Assembly: GCA_030598305.1 (NCBI GenBank)
Contig: JAUVQC010000060.1
Span: 1 to 7,333, forward strand
Direction: 5' to 3'
DNA: 7,333 bases
Source: Actinomycetes bacterium
GTDB taxonomy: Bacteria; Actinomycetota; Acidimicrobiia; UBA5794
Positions 1-6,767 of this stretch are shown here, piece by piece. Under the pieces are notes generated by a model, which searched no databases, was not told the origin of the DNA, and worked only from the letters and a program-made list of their open reading frames with translations. The translations under genes and the position numbers were made by a program. Numbering within the stretch: position 1 is the first letter of the stretch; each line of letters begins with the position of its first letter.

Positions 1-165
1 ACCATCGCAACATCGACGGCTGCATTCCAATACGTCGGCCGCGACCGCTCGATGAGTCCAGGAAACGTCGCCGATGTGGTCTTCTTTGCTGAGAATCCGT
101 ATGAGGACGTCACGATCCTCGACCGGCCTGAGCTCATCATTCACATGGGAATCCAGATCGAGTAG
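1..165 (+). CDS. Amidohydrolase-family protein, C-terminal fragment
   Basis: The open frame runs in from the left edge and ends at TAG 163-165, giving the last 54 residues of a protein. The visible part contains SPGNVADVVFFAENPYEDV, followed by RPELIIHMG. This matches the usual C-terminal pattern of the amidohydrolase superfamily (a 'PGxxADLVxxxxNPxxD' strand pair, then a 'xELVIxxG' strand) that closes the small beta-sandwich domain beside the metal-dependent TIM barrel. The metal-binding histidines and aspartate lie further upstream and are outside the window, so substrate and catalytic competence cannot be judged. The common Lys of 'PGK-AD' is Asn here. Seen: the tail motif. Known: the family fold. 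Inferred: that the missing part is a normal hydrolase. It has no evident functional link to the downstream sigma factor. Confidence 0.7.
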   Translation, partial: TIATSTAAFQYVGRDRSMSPGNVADVVFFAENPYEDVTILDRPELIIHMGIQIE

Positions 166-175
166 TGCGATCTGG
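153..175 (+). terminator. Hairpin spanning the amidohydrolase stop codon
   Basis: CCAGATCG (153-160) and CGATCTGG (168-175) form a perfect 8-bp stem around a 7-base loop that contains the TAG stop codon. No T-run follows, so if it terminates transcription it is of the U-less type often proposed in Actinobacteria. It may equally be a chance structure or a 3'-end stabiliser. Confidence 0.3.
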
Positions 176-195
176 CCGATGGGTCGAATTAGGAC

Positions 196-224
196 TAGGC
201 AGACACTCCGATTTGGTATACGAT
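196..224 (+). promoter_or_regulatory. Weak candidate promoter upstream of the sigma factor
   Basis: TAGGCA (196-201) and TACGAT (219-224) are spaced by 17 bases and each match 4 of 6 positions of the housekeeping consensus. TACGAT fits the TANNNT form common in Actinobacteria. Transcription would start near 231, leaving a leader of about 180 bases. That leader includes a small hairpin (CCAAAG 324-329 pairing with CTTTGG 340-345). No better promoter is seen in 166-409; evidence is by pattern only. Confidence 0.3.
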
Positions 225-409
225 GGCTCCGATCCATGACGACGCGCGCCATTTCTCGTTGCCCAAGGCACGGAGTGGCCGGGAACCCTGAAGCTCCCAC
301 AAACGTCTCATAGACATCAAACGCCAAAGAAGGCCCCTCCTTTGGAAACGCCCGTGACACGATCACAACGGCGTACCGAGGACCAGGACTATGTGAAGGA
401 ATTCACAAC

Positions 410-1339
410 ATGACAGCAAGAACCGCATACGCACCAACAGAAGTCGGCGACAGCCTCACCACGTACCTTGGTGACATCGCCAACCATGAACTCCTCACCG
501 CTGACGACGAGGTCGATCTCGCTCAAGCCATCGAATCCGGCAGGGAAGCCGAGGAGAAGCTCGAAGCAGGCCGCGTCAAGGGCGCAGAGAAGGTCAAGCT
601 CCAGCGTGTTGCCCGACACGGCAAGGTCGCAAAGGATCGCTTCGCACAGGCAAACCTTCGTCTCGTCGTTTCACAGGCCAAGCGTTACCGCAGCCAGTAC
701 GGTATCGAGTTCGTTGACCTCATCCAGGAGGGCAACCTTGGACTCATCCGTGCAGTCGAGAAGTTCGACTGGCGCAAGGGATTCAAGTTCTCGACGTACG
801 CCACGTGGTGGATCCGTCAGGCGATGCAGCGTGCCGTTGCTGAAAAGTCCCGCACGGTTCGTCTCCCGAACTCGCTCCACGACACACTCCTGACACTGAA
901 TGGGACGCGCAACCGTTTGCTCTCCGAGCTCGGTCGTGAGCCGACATCCCAAGAACTCTCCGATGAGTCCGGTCTGAAGCTCGACCAGGTCCTTGAGGCC
1001 CAGCTCGTTGCGGATTCGGTCTCGCTCGAGTCACCCGTCGGTGAGGACGGTGCGGTACTCGGCGACTTCGTCGCCCATGATGATGAGGACGATCCCGTCG
1101 CAGAGTCCGAGCGTCTGTCCACGATCGATGCGTTGCGCGAGGCGATAGACCGTCTCCCCGACCGTGAGGCGTACATCCTTTCGAAGCGTGTTGGCTTCGA
1201 AGATGGGCTGCCCCGGACACACGAGGAGATAGGCAAGCACCTCGAGCTCGGCCCGACCAGGGTTCGCTCGCTCGAGAAGCAGGCGCTGAGCCGCCTCCGC
1301 CATCCTGCCTTCGGACTCCGCCAGGAAGCAGATTTCTAG
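410..1339 (+). CDS. Group-2-like RNA polymerase sigma-70 factor
   Basis: This 309-residue primary-like sigma factor lacks region 1.1, as group-2 factors (SigB, RpoS type) do. Visible regions are 1.2 (about residues 14-43), 2.1-2.4 (about 75-152, with RFAQANLRLVVSQAKRY, DLIQEGNLGLIRAVEKFD and KFSTYATWWIRQA), region 3 (about 153-225) and region 4 (about 240-299, ending LSRLRHP). It should direct core polymerase to a subset of promoters in the cytoplasm. The ATG at 410 is preceded by GAAGGA (395-400) at nine bases, which supports this start. Residues that contact promoter DNA in E. coli RpoD are changed: T440 is Gln140, H455 is Ser155, E458 is Asp158, R584 is Pro282, E585 is Thr283 and Q589 is Ser287. 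R586 and R588 are kept (Arg284, Arg286), as are the two Trp of region 2.4. No anti-sigma gene is adjacent. It appears monocistronic, ending at the strong hairpin just downstream. Confidence 0.93.
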   Translation: MTARTAYAPTEVGDSLTTYLGDIANHELLTADDEVDLAQAIESGREAEEKLEAGRVKGAEKVKLQRVARHGKVAKDRFAQANLRLVVSQAKRYRSQYGIEFVDLIQEGNLGLIRAVEKFDWRKGFKFSTYATWWIRQAMQRAVAEKSRTVRLPNSLHDTLLTLNGTRNRLLSELGREPTSQELSDESGLKLDQVLEAQLVADSVSLESPVGEDGAVLGDFVAHDDEDDPVAESERLSTIDALREAIDRLPDREAYILSKRVGFEDGLPRTHEEIGKHLELGPTRVRSLEKQALSRLRHPAFGLRQEADF

Positions 1340-1381
1340 GCCGAAAGTCGGAAGACTTGACAGCCAGAAGTCAAAACCAGA

Positions 1382-1418
1382 GAGATGAGCCGCCCGATGG
1401 GGCGGCTCATCTCGTTTT
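1382..1418 (+). terminator. Intrinsic terminator after the sigma factor gene
   Basis: GAGATGAGCCGCCC (1382-1395) and GGGCGGCTCATCTC (1400-1413) form a perfect 14-bp stem with a GATG tetraloop, followed by GTTTT (1414-1418). It lies 42 bases past the sigma factor stop and matches the classical Rho-independent form. It separates this gene from the gabD block. Confidence 0.93.
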
Positions 1419-1423
1419 AGGGG

Positions 1424-1429
1424 CACAAT
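1424..1429 (+). promoter_or_regulatory. Candidate -10 box giving a leaderless gabD transcript
   Basis: CACAAT (1424-1429) matches 4 of 6 positions of TATAAT and is followed by exactly six bases before the ATG at 1436, so transcription would start at or within a base of the start codon. No Shine-Dalgarno sequence precedes that ATG, which fits leaderless translation. No convincing -35 is present; the -35 position falls in the terminator stem. Confidence 0.45.
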
Positions 1430-1435
1430 GGCGAG

Positions 1436-2797
1436 ATGCAATCGATCGATCCGACAACGGGCAAGCGAATCGCAACGTACCCAGAGACCACGCCAGAAGA
1501 TGTTGCTACTGCAATTGAGATAGCCGCGCGACTCCAGGAGTCCTGGGAGACGACGTCCATTGCACACCGCTCAGAGCGCATGCTTGGACTGGCAGACATC
1601 CTCGAGGAACGCCGGGATGAACTCGCCGTCCTGATGGCGGGAGAGATGGGCAAGCCGGTCGCCCAGGGGCGCGCCGAGGTAGACAAATGCGCTTGGGCAT
1701 GCCGCTACTACGCCGATGAGGCCGGGACGATCCTCGCCGATACCCACATCGACGCGAACCGCTCCAAGAGCTATGTGGCGCACCGACCCCTCGGTGTGGT
1801 TCTTGCGGTCATGCCGTGGAACTTCCCGCTCTGGCAGGTGATCCGATTCGTAGCACCGGCCCTCATGGCTGGCAACGCCGGCATCCTCAAGCATGCCTCC
1901 AACGTAACGGGCTGCGCACTGGTCATTGATGACATGATCATCGAAGCCGGATTCCCCCTCGGCCTGTTCCGCACCGTGATCGTTCCCTCCCACAGGGTGG
2001 CCGAGATCATCGAACACCCGGACATCGCCGCTGTCACGCTCACCGGATCCGACGCGGCTGGGCGGTCGGTCGCGGCCAAGGCGGGCCAGGAACTCAAGAA
2101 GACAGTGCTTGAACTTGGCGGCTCCGATCCTTACCTCATCCTCCACGATGCCGACGTCGACCTTGCGGTGAAGGCCTGTAGCTGGGGCCGCCTTCTCAAC
2201 GGTGGCCAATCGTGTATCGCCGCCAAACGGTTCATCGTCCATAGCTCGATCATTGACGAGTTCACCTCGAAGCTCGTGGTCGCCATGGAGTCCTACGCCA
2301 TTGGCAACCCGCTCGACGACGCAACCGAGATCGGCCCGATGGCACGAGCTGACCTGCGCGATGAACTACACGACCAGGTCGTGCGATCGGTCGACGGCGG
2401 TGCGACGCTCATCACCGGTGGTGTCGTGCCGGACGGCCCGGGTGCCTTCTACCCACCAACGGTCCTCTCCGATGTCACCAAGGGCATGCCGGCCTACCAC
2501 GAGGAGACGTTCGGACCGGTGGCGAGCATCATTGCGTTCGATGATGAAGAGGAAGCTATTCGAGTCGCCAACGACACACCATTCGGGCTTGGTGGTGCCG
2601 TGTTCACCAGCGACATCGAGCGCGGCGAGCACATCGCTCGAAACCTCATCCAGGCAGGGACGTGCTTCGTCAACGCATTCGTGGCCTCAGACCCACGACT
2701 GCCCTTCGGAGGTATCAAGGCATCGGGCTACGGCCGTGAGCTCTCTCACGTGGGCATGTACGAATTCCTGAATCTCAAGACGGTCGTTGTGGACTGA
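1436..2797 (+). CDS. gabD: NAD(P)-dependent succinate-semialdehyde dehydrogenase (GabD1/Sad type)
   Basis: A 453-residue aldehyde dehydrogenase that should oxidise succinate semialdehyde to succinate with NAD(P)+, linking GABA or 4-hydroxybutyrate breakdown to the TCA cycle in the cytoplasm. Catalytic features are intact: Asn129 in VMPWNFPLWQ, general-base Glu226 in VLELGGSDP, and nucleophile Cys260 in NGGQSCIAAKRF. The motifs LMAGNAGILKHASN (about 143-156), EETFGPVAS (about 356-364) and LPFGGIKASGYGRELS (about 422-437) closely follow the short SSADH subgroup represented by mycobacterial GabD1 (about 457 residues), not the longer GabD2. The start is the ATG at 1436, because the first conserved motif (DPTTGK) begins at residue 5 and no in-frame upstream alternative was found. 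Cofactor preference cannot be fixed from sequence alone, and other short-chain aldehydes are possible substrates. It is followed after 28 bases by fadI, possibly partly co-transcribed, since no terminator lies between. Confidence 0.92.
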   Translation: MQSIDPTTGKRIATYPETTPEDVATAIEIAARLQESWETTSIAHRSERMLGLADILEERRDELAVLMAGEMGKPVAQGRAEVDKCAWACRYYADEAGTILADTHIDANRSKSYVAHRPLGVVLAVMPWNFPLWQVIRFVAPALMAGNAGILKHASNVTGCALVIDDMIIEAGFPLGLFRTVIVPSHRVAEIIEHPDIAAVTLTGSDAAGRSVAAKAGQELKKTVLELGGSDPYLILHDADVDLAVKACSWGRLLNGGQSCIAAKRFIVHSSIIDEFTSKLVVAMESYAIGNPLDDATEIGPMARADLRDELHDQVVRSVDGGATLITGGVVPDGPGAFYPPTVLSDVTKGMPAYHEETFGPVASIIAFDDEEEAIRVANDTPFGLGGAVFTSDIERGEHIARNLIQAGTCFVNAFVASDPRLPFGGIKASGYGRELSHVGMYEFLNLKTVVVD

Positions 2798-2820
2798 CAG
2801 GCTGCGCGGTGCCCTACAAT
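2794..2820 (+). promoter_or_regulatory. Candidate fadIJ promoter
   Basis: TACAAT (2815-2820) matches 5 of 6 positions of TATAAT and lies five bases before the GTG at 2826. CTGACA (2794-2799) matches 5 of 6 of the -35 consensus, but its spacer is only 15 bases, which is short. Transcription would begin at about 2826-2827. This supports independent expression of fadIJ in addition to any read-through from gabD. Confidence 0.5.
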
Positions 2821-2825
2821 CTTGA

Positions 2826-4148
2826 GTGAACGCTCAAGAACTGAGGCAGCTGATGTCACCCGCAAAGAAAGCGCGACGCGTCGCGATCGTCGACGGCCTT
2901 CGCACGCCATTCGTCAAGTCTGGATCCGTCTTCCGAAAGGAATCAACACTCGACCTCGCAAGCAGTGTTGTCGCCGAGCTCGTCCAGCGATCCGGCATCG
3001 ACACCGCGACCATCGACCAGCTTGTGTATGGAGCCGTGGTTGTCGACGTCGGCGCACCGAATATCGCTCGCGAAATCGTACTCGCCGGACCCTTCCCACA
3101 GTCAGTGGACGCCTATTCCGTTTCTCGGGCGTGCGCGACGTCGACGCAATCATTCACAGACGCGGCCAAGTCGATCCTGCTCGGTGATGCTGACATCGTC
3201 ATCGCCGGTGGAGCTGACTCGCTCTCGATGCCACCGATCACCTATTCTGACCGATTCGTCGAGATCCTCATGCAGGCAAGTGCAGCAAAGGATGCTCCCT
3301 CCAAGCTGAAGGCGTTCTCGAAACTGCGCCCCAAGGACCTTGCTCCGAACCCGCCGGCGATCGCTGAGCGATCGACAGGGAAAACCATGGGACACAGCGC
3401 CGAAGACATGGCCAAAGCCAACGGCATCACCCGAGAGGCGCAGGACGAATTCGCCGTTCGCTCACACGCAAACGCGATCGAAGCCTGGGAGTCGGGCATC
3501 TTCGACCAGGAGGTGATGCCGTACCCGGTGCCGCCGAAGTTCACGGACACCATCGAGCGAGACAACATCCCACGAACCGATTCGACACTCGAGAAACTGG
3601 CCGGACTCAGACCTGTCTTCGACAAGAAGTACGGGTCTGTGACCGCGGCAAACGCGTCACCTCTCACCGATGGTGCATCGGCATTGTTGCTGATGGACGA
3701 GTCAGTCGCCAAAGCACTCGGGTATGAACCAAAGGCCTATCTGAAGTCGTACGCCTTTGCGGCACTGGATCCGAACTGGCAGCTCCTCATGGGGCCATCG
3801 TTTGCAACGCCACTGGCGCTTGACAAGGCGGGTATGACCCTCGCCGATATCGATGTCGTCGACATGCACGAGGCGTTCGCCGCCCAAGCCCTGTCGAACA
3901 TCCAGGCGTTCGCGTCCGACGAATTCGCCAACAACCGCCTCGGACGCAAGAAGGCGATCGGTGAGATCGACATGGACAACTTCAATATCTACGGCGGGTC
4001 GATATCGATTGGCCATCCGTTCGCAGCGACGGGCGCACGCCAGATCATGACCATGGCGAATGAACTCGAACGGCGAGGCGGCGGCACCGCCCTCGTGACC
4101 CAGTGTGCAGCTGGCGGCATCGGTGCAGCCGTCGTCCTGGAGAGGTGA
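2826..4148 (+). CDS. fadI: Acetyl-CoA C-acyltransferase (FadI/trifunctional-protein beta type thiolase)
   Basis: A 440-residue thiolase catalysing CoA-dependent cleavage of 3-ketoacyl-CoA to acetyl-CoA and a chain shortened by two carbons. Catalytic Cys103 lies in SVSRACATSTQS, His349 in MHEAFAAQ, His397 in GGSISIGHPFAATG and Cys427 in TQCAAGGIGAA, so all active-site elements are present. The SRAC form, the HEAF box, the NNRLGRKK segment and the extra loop around 150-185 place it with FadI and the mitochondrial HADHB subunit rather than the shorter PhaA/AtoB biosynthetic thiolases; length fits FadI (about 436). It should associate with the FadJ product encoded four bases downstream as a beta-oxidation complex. 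The GTG at 2826 is used because TACAAT sits five bases before it. An ATG at 2853 with GAGG (2843-2846) six bases upstream is a credible alternative, giving a 431-residue protein that still keeps every conserved motif. Confidence 0.93.
   Translation: MNAQELRQLMSPAKKARRVAIVDGLRTPFVKSGSVFRKESTLDLASSVVAELVQRSGIDTATIDQLVYGAVVVDVGAPNIAREIVLAGPFPQSVDAYSVSRACATSTQSFTDAAKSILLGDADIVIAGGADSLSMPPITYSDRFVEILMQASAAKDAPSKLKAFSKLRPKDLAPNPPAIAERSTGKTMGHSAEDMAKANGITREAQDEFAVRSHANAIEAWESGIFDQEVMPYPVPPKFTDTIERDNIPRTDSTLEKLAGLRPVFDKKYGSVTAANASPLTDGASALLLMDESVAKALGYEPKAYLKSYAFAALDPNWQLLMGPSFATPLALDKAGMTLADIDVVDMHEAFAAQALSNIQAFASDEFANNRLGRKKAIGEIDMDNFNIYGGSISIGHPFAATGARQIMTMANELERRGGGTALVTQCAAGGIGAAVVLER
4139..4145 (+). 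promoter_or_regulatory. Ribosome binding site of fadJ, inside the end of fadI
   Basis: GGAGAGG occupies the last codons of fadI, seven bases before the ATG at 4153. It decides the fadJ start in favour of 4153 over the in-frame extension to 4105, and suggests translational coupling across the TGA stop at 4146-4148. Confidence 0.8.
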
Positions 4149-4152
4149 CCCG

Positions 4153-6306
4153 ATGACTTACGACAACTTCCACTTCGACCTCACCGACGACGGTGTCGCA
4201 ACGGTTCTCATCGACCGCAAGGACGAGTCCATGAACACGCTTGGCGTGGATCTCATCACCGAACTCGTCGACGTTGTCTCCCGTCTGGAGGAGGAGGATG
4301 TCAGGGCCGTGGTCATCGGGTCCGCGAAGCGCGACTTCCTGGCCGGCGCAGACATCCGCATGTTCGCTGGTATGACGACATCCCAGGAGGCTGTCAAGGG
4401 TCTGACCGCACTCCACAGCGTGTTCGACCGTATCGAGGCACTCCACAAGAACAGGGGCAAACCGGTCATTGCGGCTATTCACGGGGCATGCCTCGGCGGT
4501 GGACTCGAACTTGCTCTGACATGCTCATCGAGGATCTGCTCGAATTCCAGCGGGACCCAGCTCGGACAGCCCGAGGTGCAACTCGGACTCATCCCCGGCG
4601 CCGGAGGAACGCAGCGGCTTCCAGAGCTCATCGGACTCGCATCCGGTCTTGAGATGATCATGGGCGGCAAGCCTGTGCGCCACTTCAAGGCGAAGAAGAT
4701 GGGCCTTGTCGACGAAGTCACACCACCCGAGGTGCTGCTCGACGTTGCCCACGAACGAGCAGCAGAAGCGATCGATGCCGAACCCGAGGAGTTTGTCATC
4801 GCTCTCGAAGTGTCATCGGACAACCTTCAGAAGCTCGCGCTCGAGAAGAACCCTGCGGGACGCAAGGTGCTGTGGAAGAAGGCCTACGAAACCATGATGG
4901 CCGAAACAAAGGGGCACTATCCGGCTCCGAAGCGGGCCCTTGAAGCGGTCAAGATCGGTGCCGAGCAAGGCAGGGCCGCGGGCGTTGCCGCTGAGATCCG
5001 GTTCTTCGCCGAGCTGGTCATGACCCCGGAATCCAAGGCGCTCCAATCGATCTTCTTCGCCACGACCCAACTCAAGAGCGACTCGGGCATCGATTCGGAC
5101 GTCAAGCCGGCTGATGTCAGGAACATCGCCGTGCTCGGTGGCGGACTCATGGGTGGCGGCATCGCAGCCGTCTCCACATTGAAGGCTGGCAAGAGCGTCC
5201 GCATCAAGGAGATCGACAACGCCGGAGTTGGCCGAGGCCTCGTATACGTGAGCAGGGTTGTCTCCAAGCAAGCGAAACGCAGGCGGATGTCGCCATTCGA
5301 GGTGGACCAGATCCTCAACCGTGTCACGGGTTCAAGAACGTGGGACGGGTTCGGGAATACCGATCTCATGATCGAGGCGGTGTTCGAGGATCTCGACCTC
5401 AAGAAGCGGATCATCGCGGAGACCGAGACGGCCATTGGTGAGAACGCGATCTTCGCGTCGAATACCTCGACGCTTCCAATCACCAAGATCGCGGAAGCCT
5501 CGGTTCGTCCTGAGAACGTCGTTGGTATGCACTACTTCTCCCCCGTAGAAAAGATGCCCCTCCTGGAGGTGATCACGACTGCCAAGACAGCAGACTGGGT
5601 GACGGCAACTGCTGTGCAGGTCGGCAAGGACCAGGGCAAGACAGTCATCGTCGTCAACGATGGAACCGGTTTCTACACATCGCGCCTTCTTGGTCCGTAC
5701 CTGAACGAGGCAGCGTTCCTGCTGGCTGAGGGCGCATCAGTCGAGGCGATCGACATGGCGATGGAGGACTGGGGCTTCCCTGTCGGGCCACTGCTCCTCA
5801 CCGACGAGGTCGGGATTGACGTCGGGGCCCATGTGGCGGTCATCCTCCAAGAAGCGTTCGGCGACCGGATGAAGGGTCCAGACATGATGGCCGGCCTGAT
5901 TGAAGACGATCGGATGGGGCGTAAGAACGGATGGGGCTTCTACAAGTACACCGACGACAAGCGCGGGGGTGTTGATCGTACCGTGTACGACGCTCTCGGT
6001 CTTGGCGACCGTGTACCCGTGTCCAAGCTCGACGTGACCGAACGACTCACGATGGCCTTCATCAACGAAGCCGCTCTGTGTCTCCAGGAGGGCATCCTCC
6101 GTTCTGCTCGCGATGGCGACATCGGGGCGGTTTTCGGCCTCGGATTCCCGCCATTCCGCGGTGGTCCGTTCTGGACCATCGATCAAATGGGCGCCGACGT
6201 GGTACTCGAGACGCTCGAAGCGTTGGAACGGCGCTTCGGGGAGCGCTTTGCTCCCGCCCAGATCATCAGAGACCACGCTCAGTCAGGCGAGAAGTTCCGC
6301 AGCTGA
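4153..6306 (+). CDS. fadJ: Enoyl-CoA hydratase/3-hydroxyacyl-CoA dehydrogenase (FadJ/trifunctional-protein alpha type)
   Basis: A 717-residue bifunctional beta-oxidation enzyme: it hydrates trans-2-enoyl-CoA and then oxidises L-3-hydroxyacyl-CoA with NAD+. The N-terminal crotonase domain (about 1-190) has the oxyanion-hole motif near AGADIRMF and catalytic Glu119 (GACLGGGLELAL) and Glu141 (QPEVQLGLIPGAGG), the same spacing as in E. coli FadB. A helical linker (about 200-320) leads to the 3-hydroxyacyl-CoA dehydrogenase part: a Rossmann motif GGGLMGGG at 329-336, catalytic His460 in GMHYFSPVEKMPLLE with partner Glu472, and the C-terminal helical domains to the end (DGTGFYTSRLLGPYLNEA; GFPVGPLLLTDEVGID). 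The wording GMHYFSPVEKMPLLE is closer to FadJ and HADHA than to FadB, and length matches FadJ (714). It forms the fadIJ gene order known from E. coli, with four bases between the genes. Nothing appears broken. It presumably supplies substrate directly to the FadI thiolase. Confidence 0.95.
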   Translation: MTYDNFHFDLTDDGVATVLIDRKDESMNTLGVDLITELVDVVSRLEEEDVRAVVIGSAKRDFLAGADIRMFAGMTTSQEAVKGLTALHSVFDRIEALHKNRGKPVIAAIHGACLGGGLELALTCSSRICSNSSGTQLGQPEVQLGLIPGAGGTQRLPELIGLASGLEMIMGGKPVRHFKAKKMGLVDEVTPPEVLLDVAHERAAEAIDAEPEEFVIALEVSSDNLQKLALEKNPAGRKVLWKKAYETMMAETKGHYPAPKRALEAVKIGAEQGRAAGVAAEIRFFAELVMTPESKALQSIFFATTQLKSDSGIDSDVKPADVRNIAVLGGGLMGGGIAAVSTLKAGKSVRIKEIDNAGVGRGLVYVSRVVSKQAKRRRMSPFEVDQILNRVTGSRTWDGFGNTDLMIEAVFEDLDLKKRIIAETETAIGENAIFASNTSTLPITKIAEASVRPENVVGMHYFSPVEKMPLLEVITTAKTADWVTATAVQVGKDQGKTVIVVNDGTGFYTSRLLGPYLNEAAFLLAEGASVEAIDMAMEDWGFPVGPLLLTDEVGIDVGAHVAVILQEAFGDRMKGPDMMAGLIEDDRMGRKNGWGFYKYTDDKRGGVDRTVYDALGLGDRVPVSKLDVTERLTMAFINEAALCLQEGILRSARDGDIGAVFGLGFPPFRGGPFWTIDQMGADVVLETLEALERRFGERFAPAQIIRDHAQSGEKFRS

Positions 6307-6320
6307 CACTCGACTCCCGA

Positions 6321-6366
6321 TTCTGGCGTTAATGAGGCCGGTATACCGGCCTCATTAACGCCAGAA
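6321..6366. terminator. Perfect 46-bp palindrome, probable bidirectional terminator
   Basis: Two 23-base arms (6321-6343 and 6344-6366) are exact reverse complements with no spacer. The left arm starts TTCTGGCGTTAATGAGG and the centre reads GGTATACC. As RNA it would give a stem of about 21 bp with a TATA loop. It lies 14 bases after the fadJ stop and between convergent fadJ and arsR, where a shared terminator is expected. Neither strand has a T-run directly after it. Symmetry is certain; the role is inferred. Confidence 0.65.
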
Positions 6367-6374
6367 CGAAAAGG

Positions 6375-6398
6375 ACATATGCATCGATGTGCATATGT
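6375..6398. repeat. Inverted repeat ACATATGCA-N6-TGCATATGT, operator-like
   Basis: The 9-bp arms 6375-6383 and 6390-6398 are exact reverse complements around TCGATG. Its core ATATGC-N8-GCATAT (6377-6396) matches, with identical spacing, the motif at the tusA start region (6825-6844). It could be a second ArsR-type operator. Alternatively it is a 3' hairpin of arsR on the minus strand, where it is followed by CCTTTTCG and could act as a weak terminator. Confidence 0.5.
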
Positions 6399-6420
6399 AG
6401 GAGAGGGACGGGGCGGGGCG

Positions 6421-6732
6421 TCAGATGGCTGGAATCGTGAGTTGTTCTGCCATCACTGCCAGGAGAAGATCGAGCGCTTCATTGATCTTGGGTGAGGTCA
6501 CCTTGTAGTAGACACGCTGACCATCTCGACGGCTCGTCACGAGGCCCTTTGACTTGAGAATTGCGAGATGTTGCGACGCGTTCGCCTGCTGGATTTGCGT
6601 GATATCACACAGTTCTGTGACTGATCGCTCCCCATCGCGCAGGGCATTGATGAGGATGAGTCGCTTCGGGTCTGCGAAGCCCTTGCAGACGCTTGCGTGG
6701 AGTTGATAGAGCTCTTCTCGGATCTCGGACAT
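6421..6732 (-). CDS. ArsR/SmtB-family winged-helix transcriptional regulator
   Basis: A 103-residue protein of typical ArsR length. A dimerisation helix (about 5-20) precedes FADPKRLILINALRDGERSV, the standard first helix pair of the family. The helix-turn-helix follows (TELCDITQIQQANASQHLAIL, about 39-59, recognition helix near QANASQHLAILKSKG), then the beta-wing TSRRDGQRVYYKVTS (about 66-80) and a C-terminal dimerisation helix. The start is the ATG at 6732, which has a promoter directly upstream. A TTG at 6780 would add 16 residues with no family likeness. The protein has only two cysteines, Cys16 and Cys42; Cys42 sits where the first Cys of the ArsR ELCVCDL metal box would be, but the second is missing. 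The effector is therefore not clear: a metalloid, a metal or a reactive sulfur species are all possible. Divergence from tusA-dsrE suggests it represses that pair. Confidence 0.9.
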   Translation of the reverse strand: MSEIREELYQLHASVCKGFADPKRLILINALRDGERSVTELCDITQIQQANASQHLAILKSKGLVTSRRDGQRVYYKVTSPKINEALDLLLAVMAEQLTIPAI

Positions 6733-6738
6733 GGCCTC

Positions 6739-6767
6739 ACTATGGCACGGCTCGGTGCATTGGCCAA
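6739..6767 (-). promoter_or_regulatory. Candidate arsR promoter, leaderless
   Basis: On the minus strand TTGGCC (6767-6762, 4 of 6 consensus) and CATAGT (6744-6739, 4 of 6) are separated by 17 bases. Six bases (GAGGCC) then lead to the ATG at 6732. The GAGG is too close to the start to be a normal Shine-Dalgarno sequence, so a leaderless transcript is likely. Confidence 0.5.

Noticed and set aside
74..313. 79-codon open frame overlapping the amidohydrolase tail and the spacer
   Set aside because: Serine- and arginine-rich out-of-frame translation with no recognisable motif; it overlaps a better supported reading frame for more than a third of its length.
344..349. GGAAAC resembling the -35 of extracytoplasmic-function sigma promoters, upstream of the sigma factor gene
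   Set aside because: No matching -10 element (such as CGTT or GTTG) lies at 15-18 bases; a single short match in 244 bases of spacer is not evidence.
1357..1362. Perfect TTGACA -35 hexamer between the sigma factor gene and its terminator
   Set aside because: At 16-18 bases downstream only GAGAGA/AGAGAT-like sequence is found, with no acceptable -10, and the start point would fall inside the terminator stem.
1571..2242. 223-codon open frame on the minus strand inside gabD
   Set aside because: It lies fully antisense to a gene with intact catalytic motifs. Its translation matches no family I know, and long antisense frames are common in GC-rich coding sequence.
4105..4152. In-frame 16-residue N-terminal extension of fadJ
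   Set aside because: It overlaps the end of fadI, lacks a binding site and precedes the normal family start, while GGAGAGG sits seven bases before the ATG at 4153.
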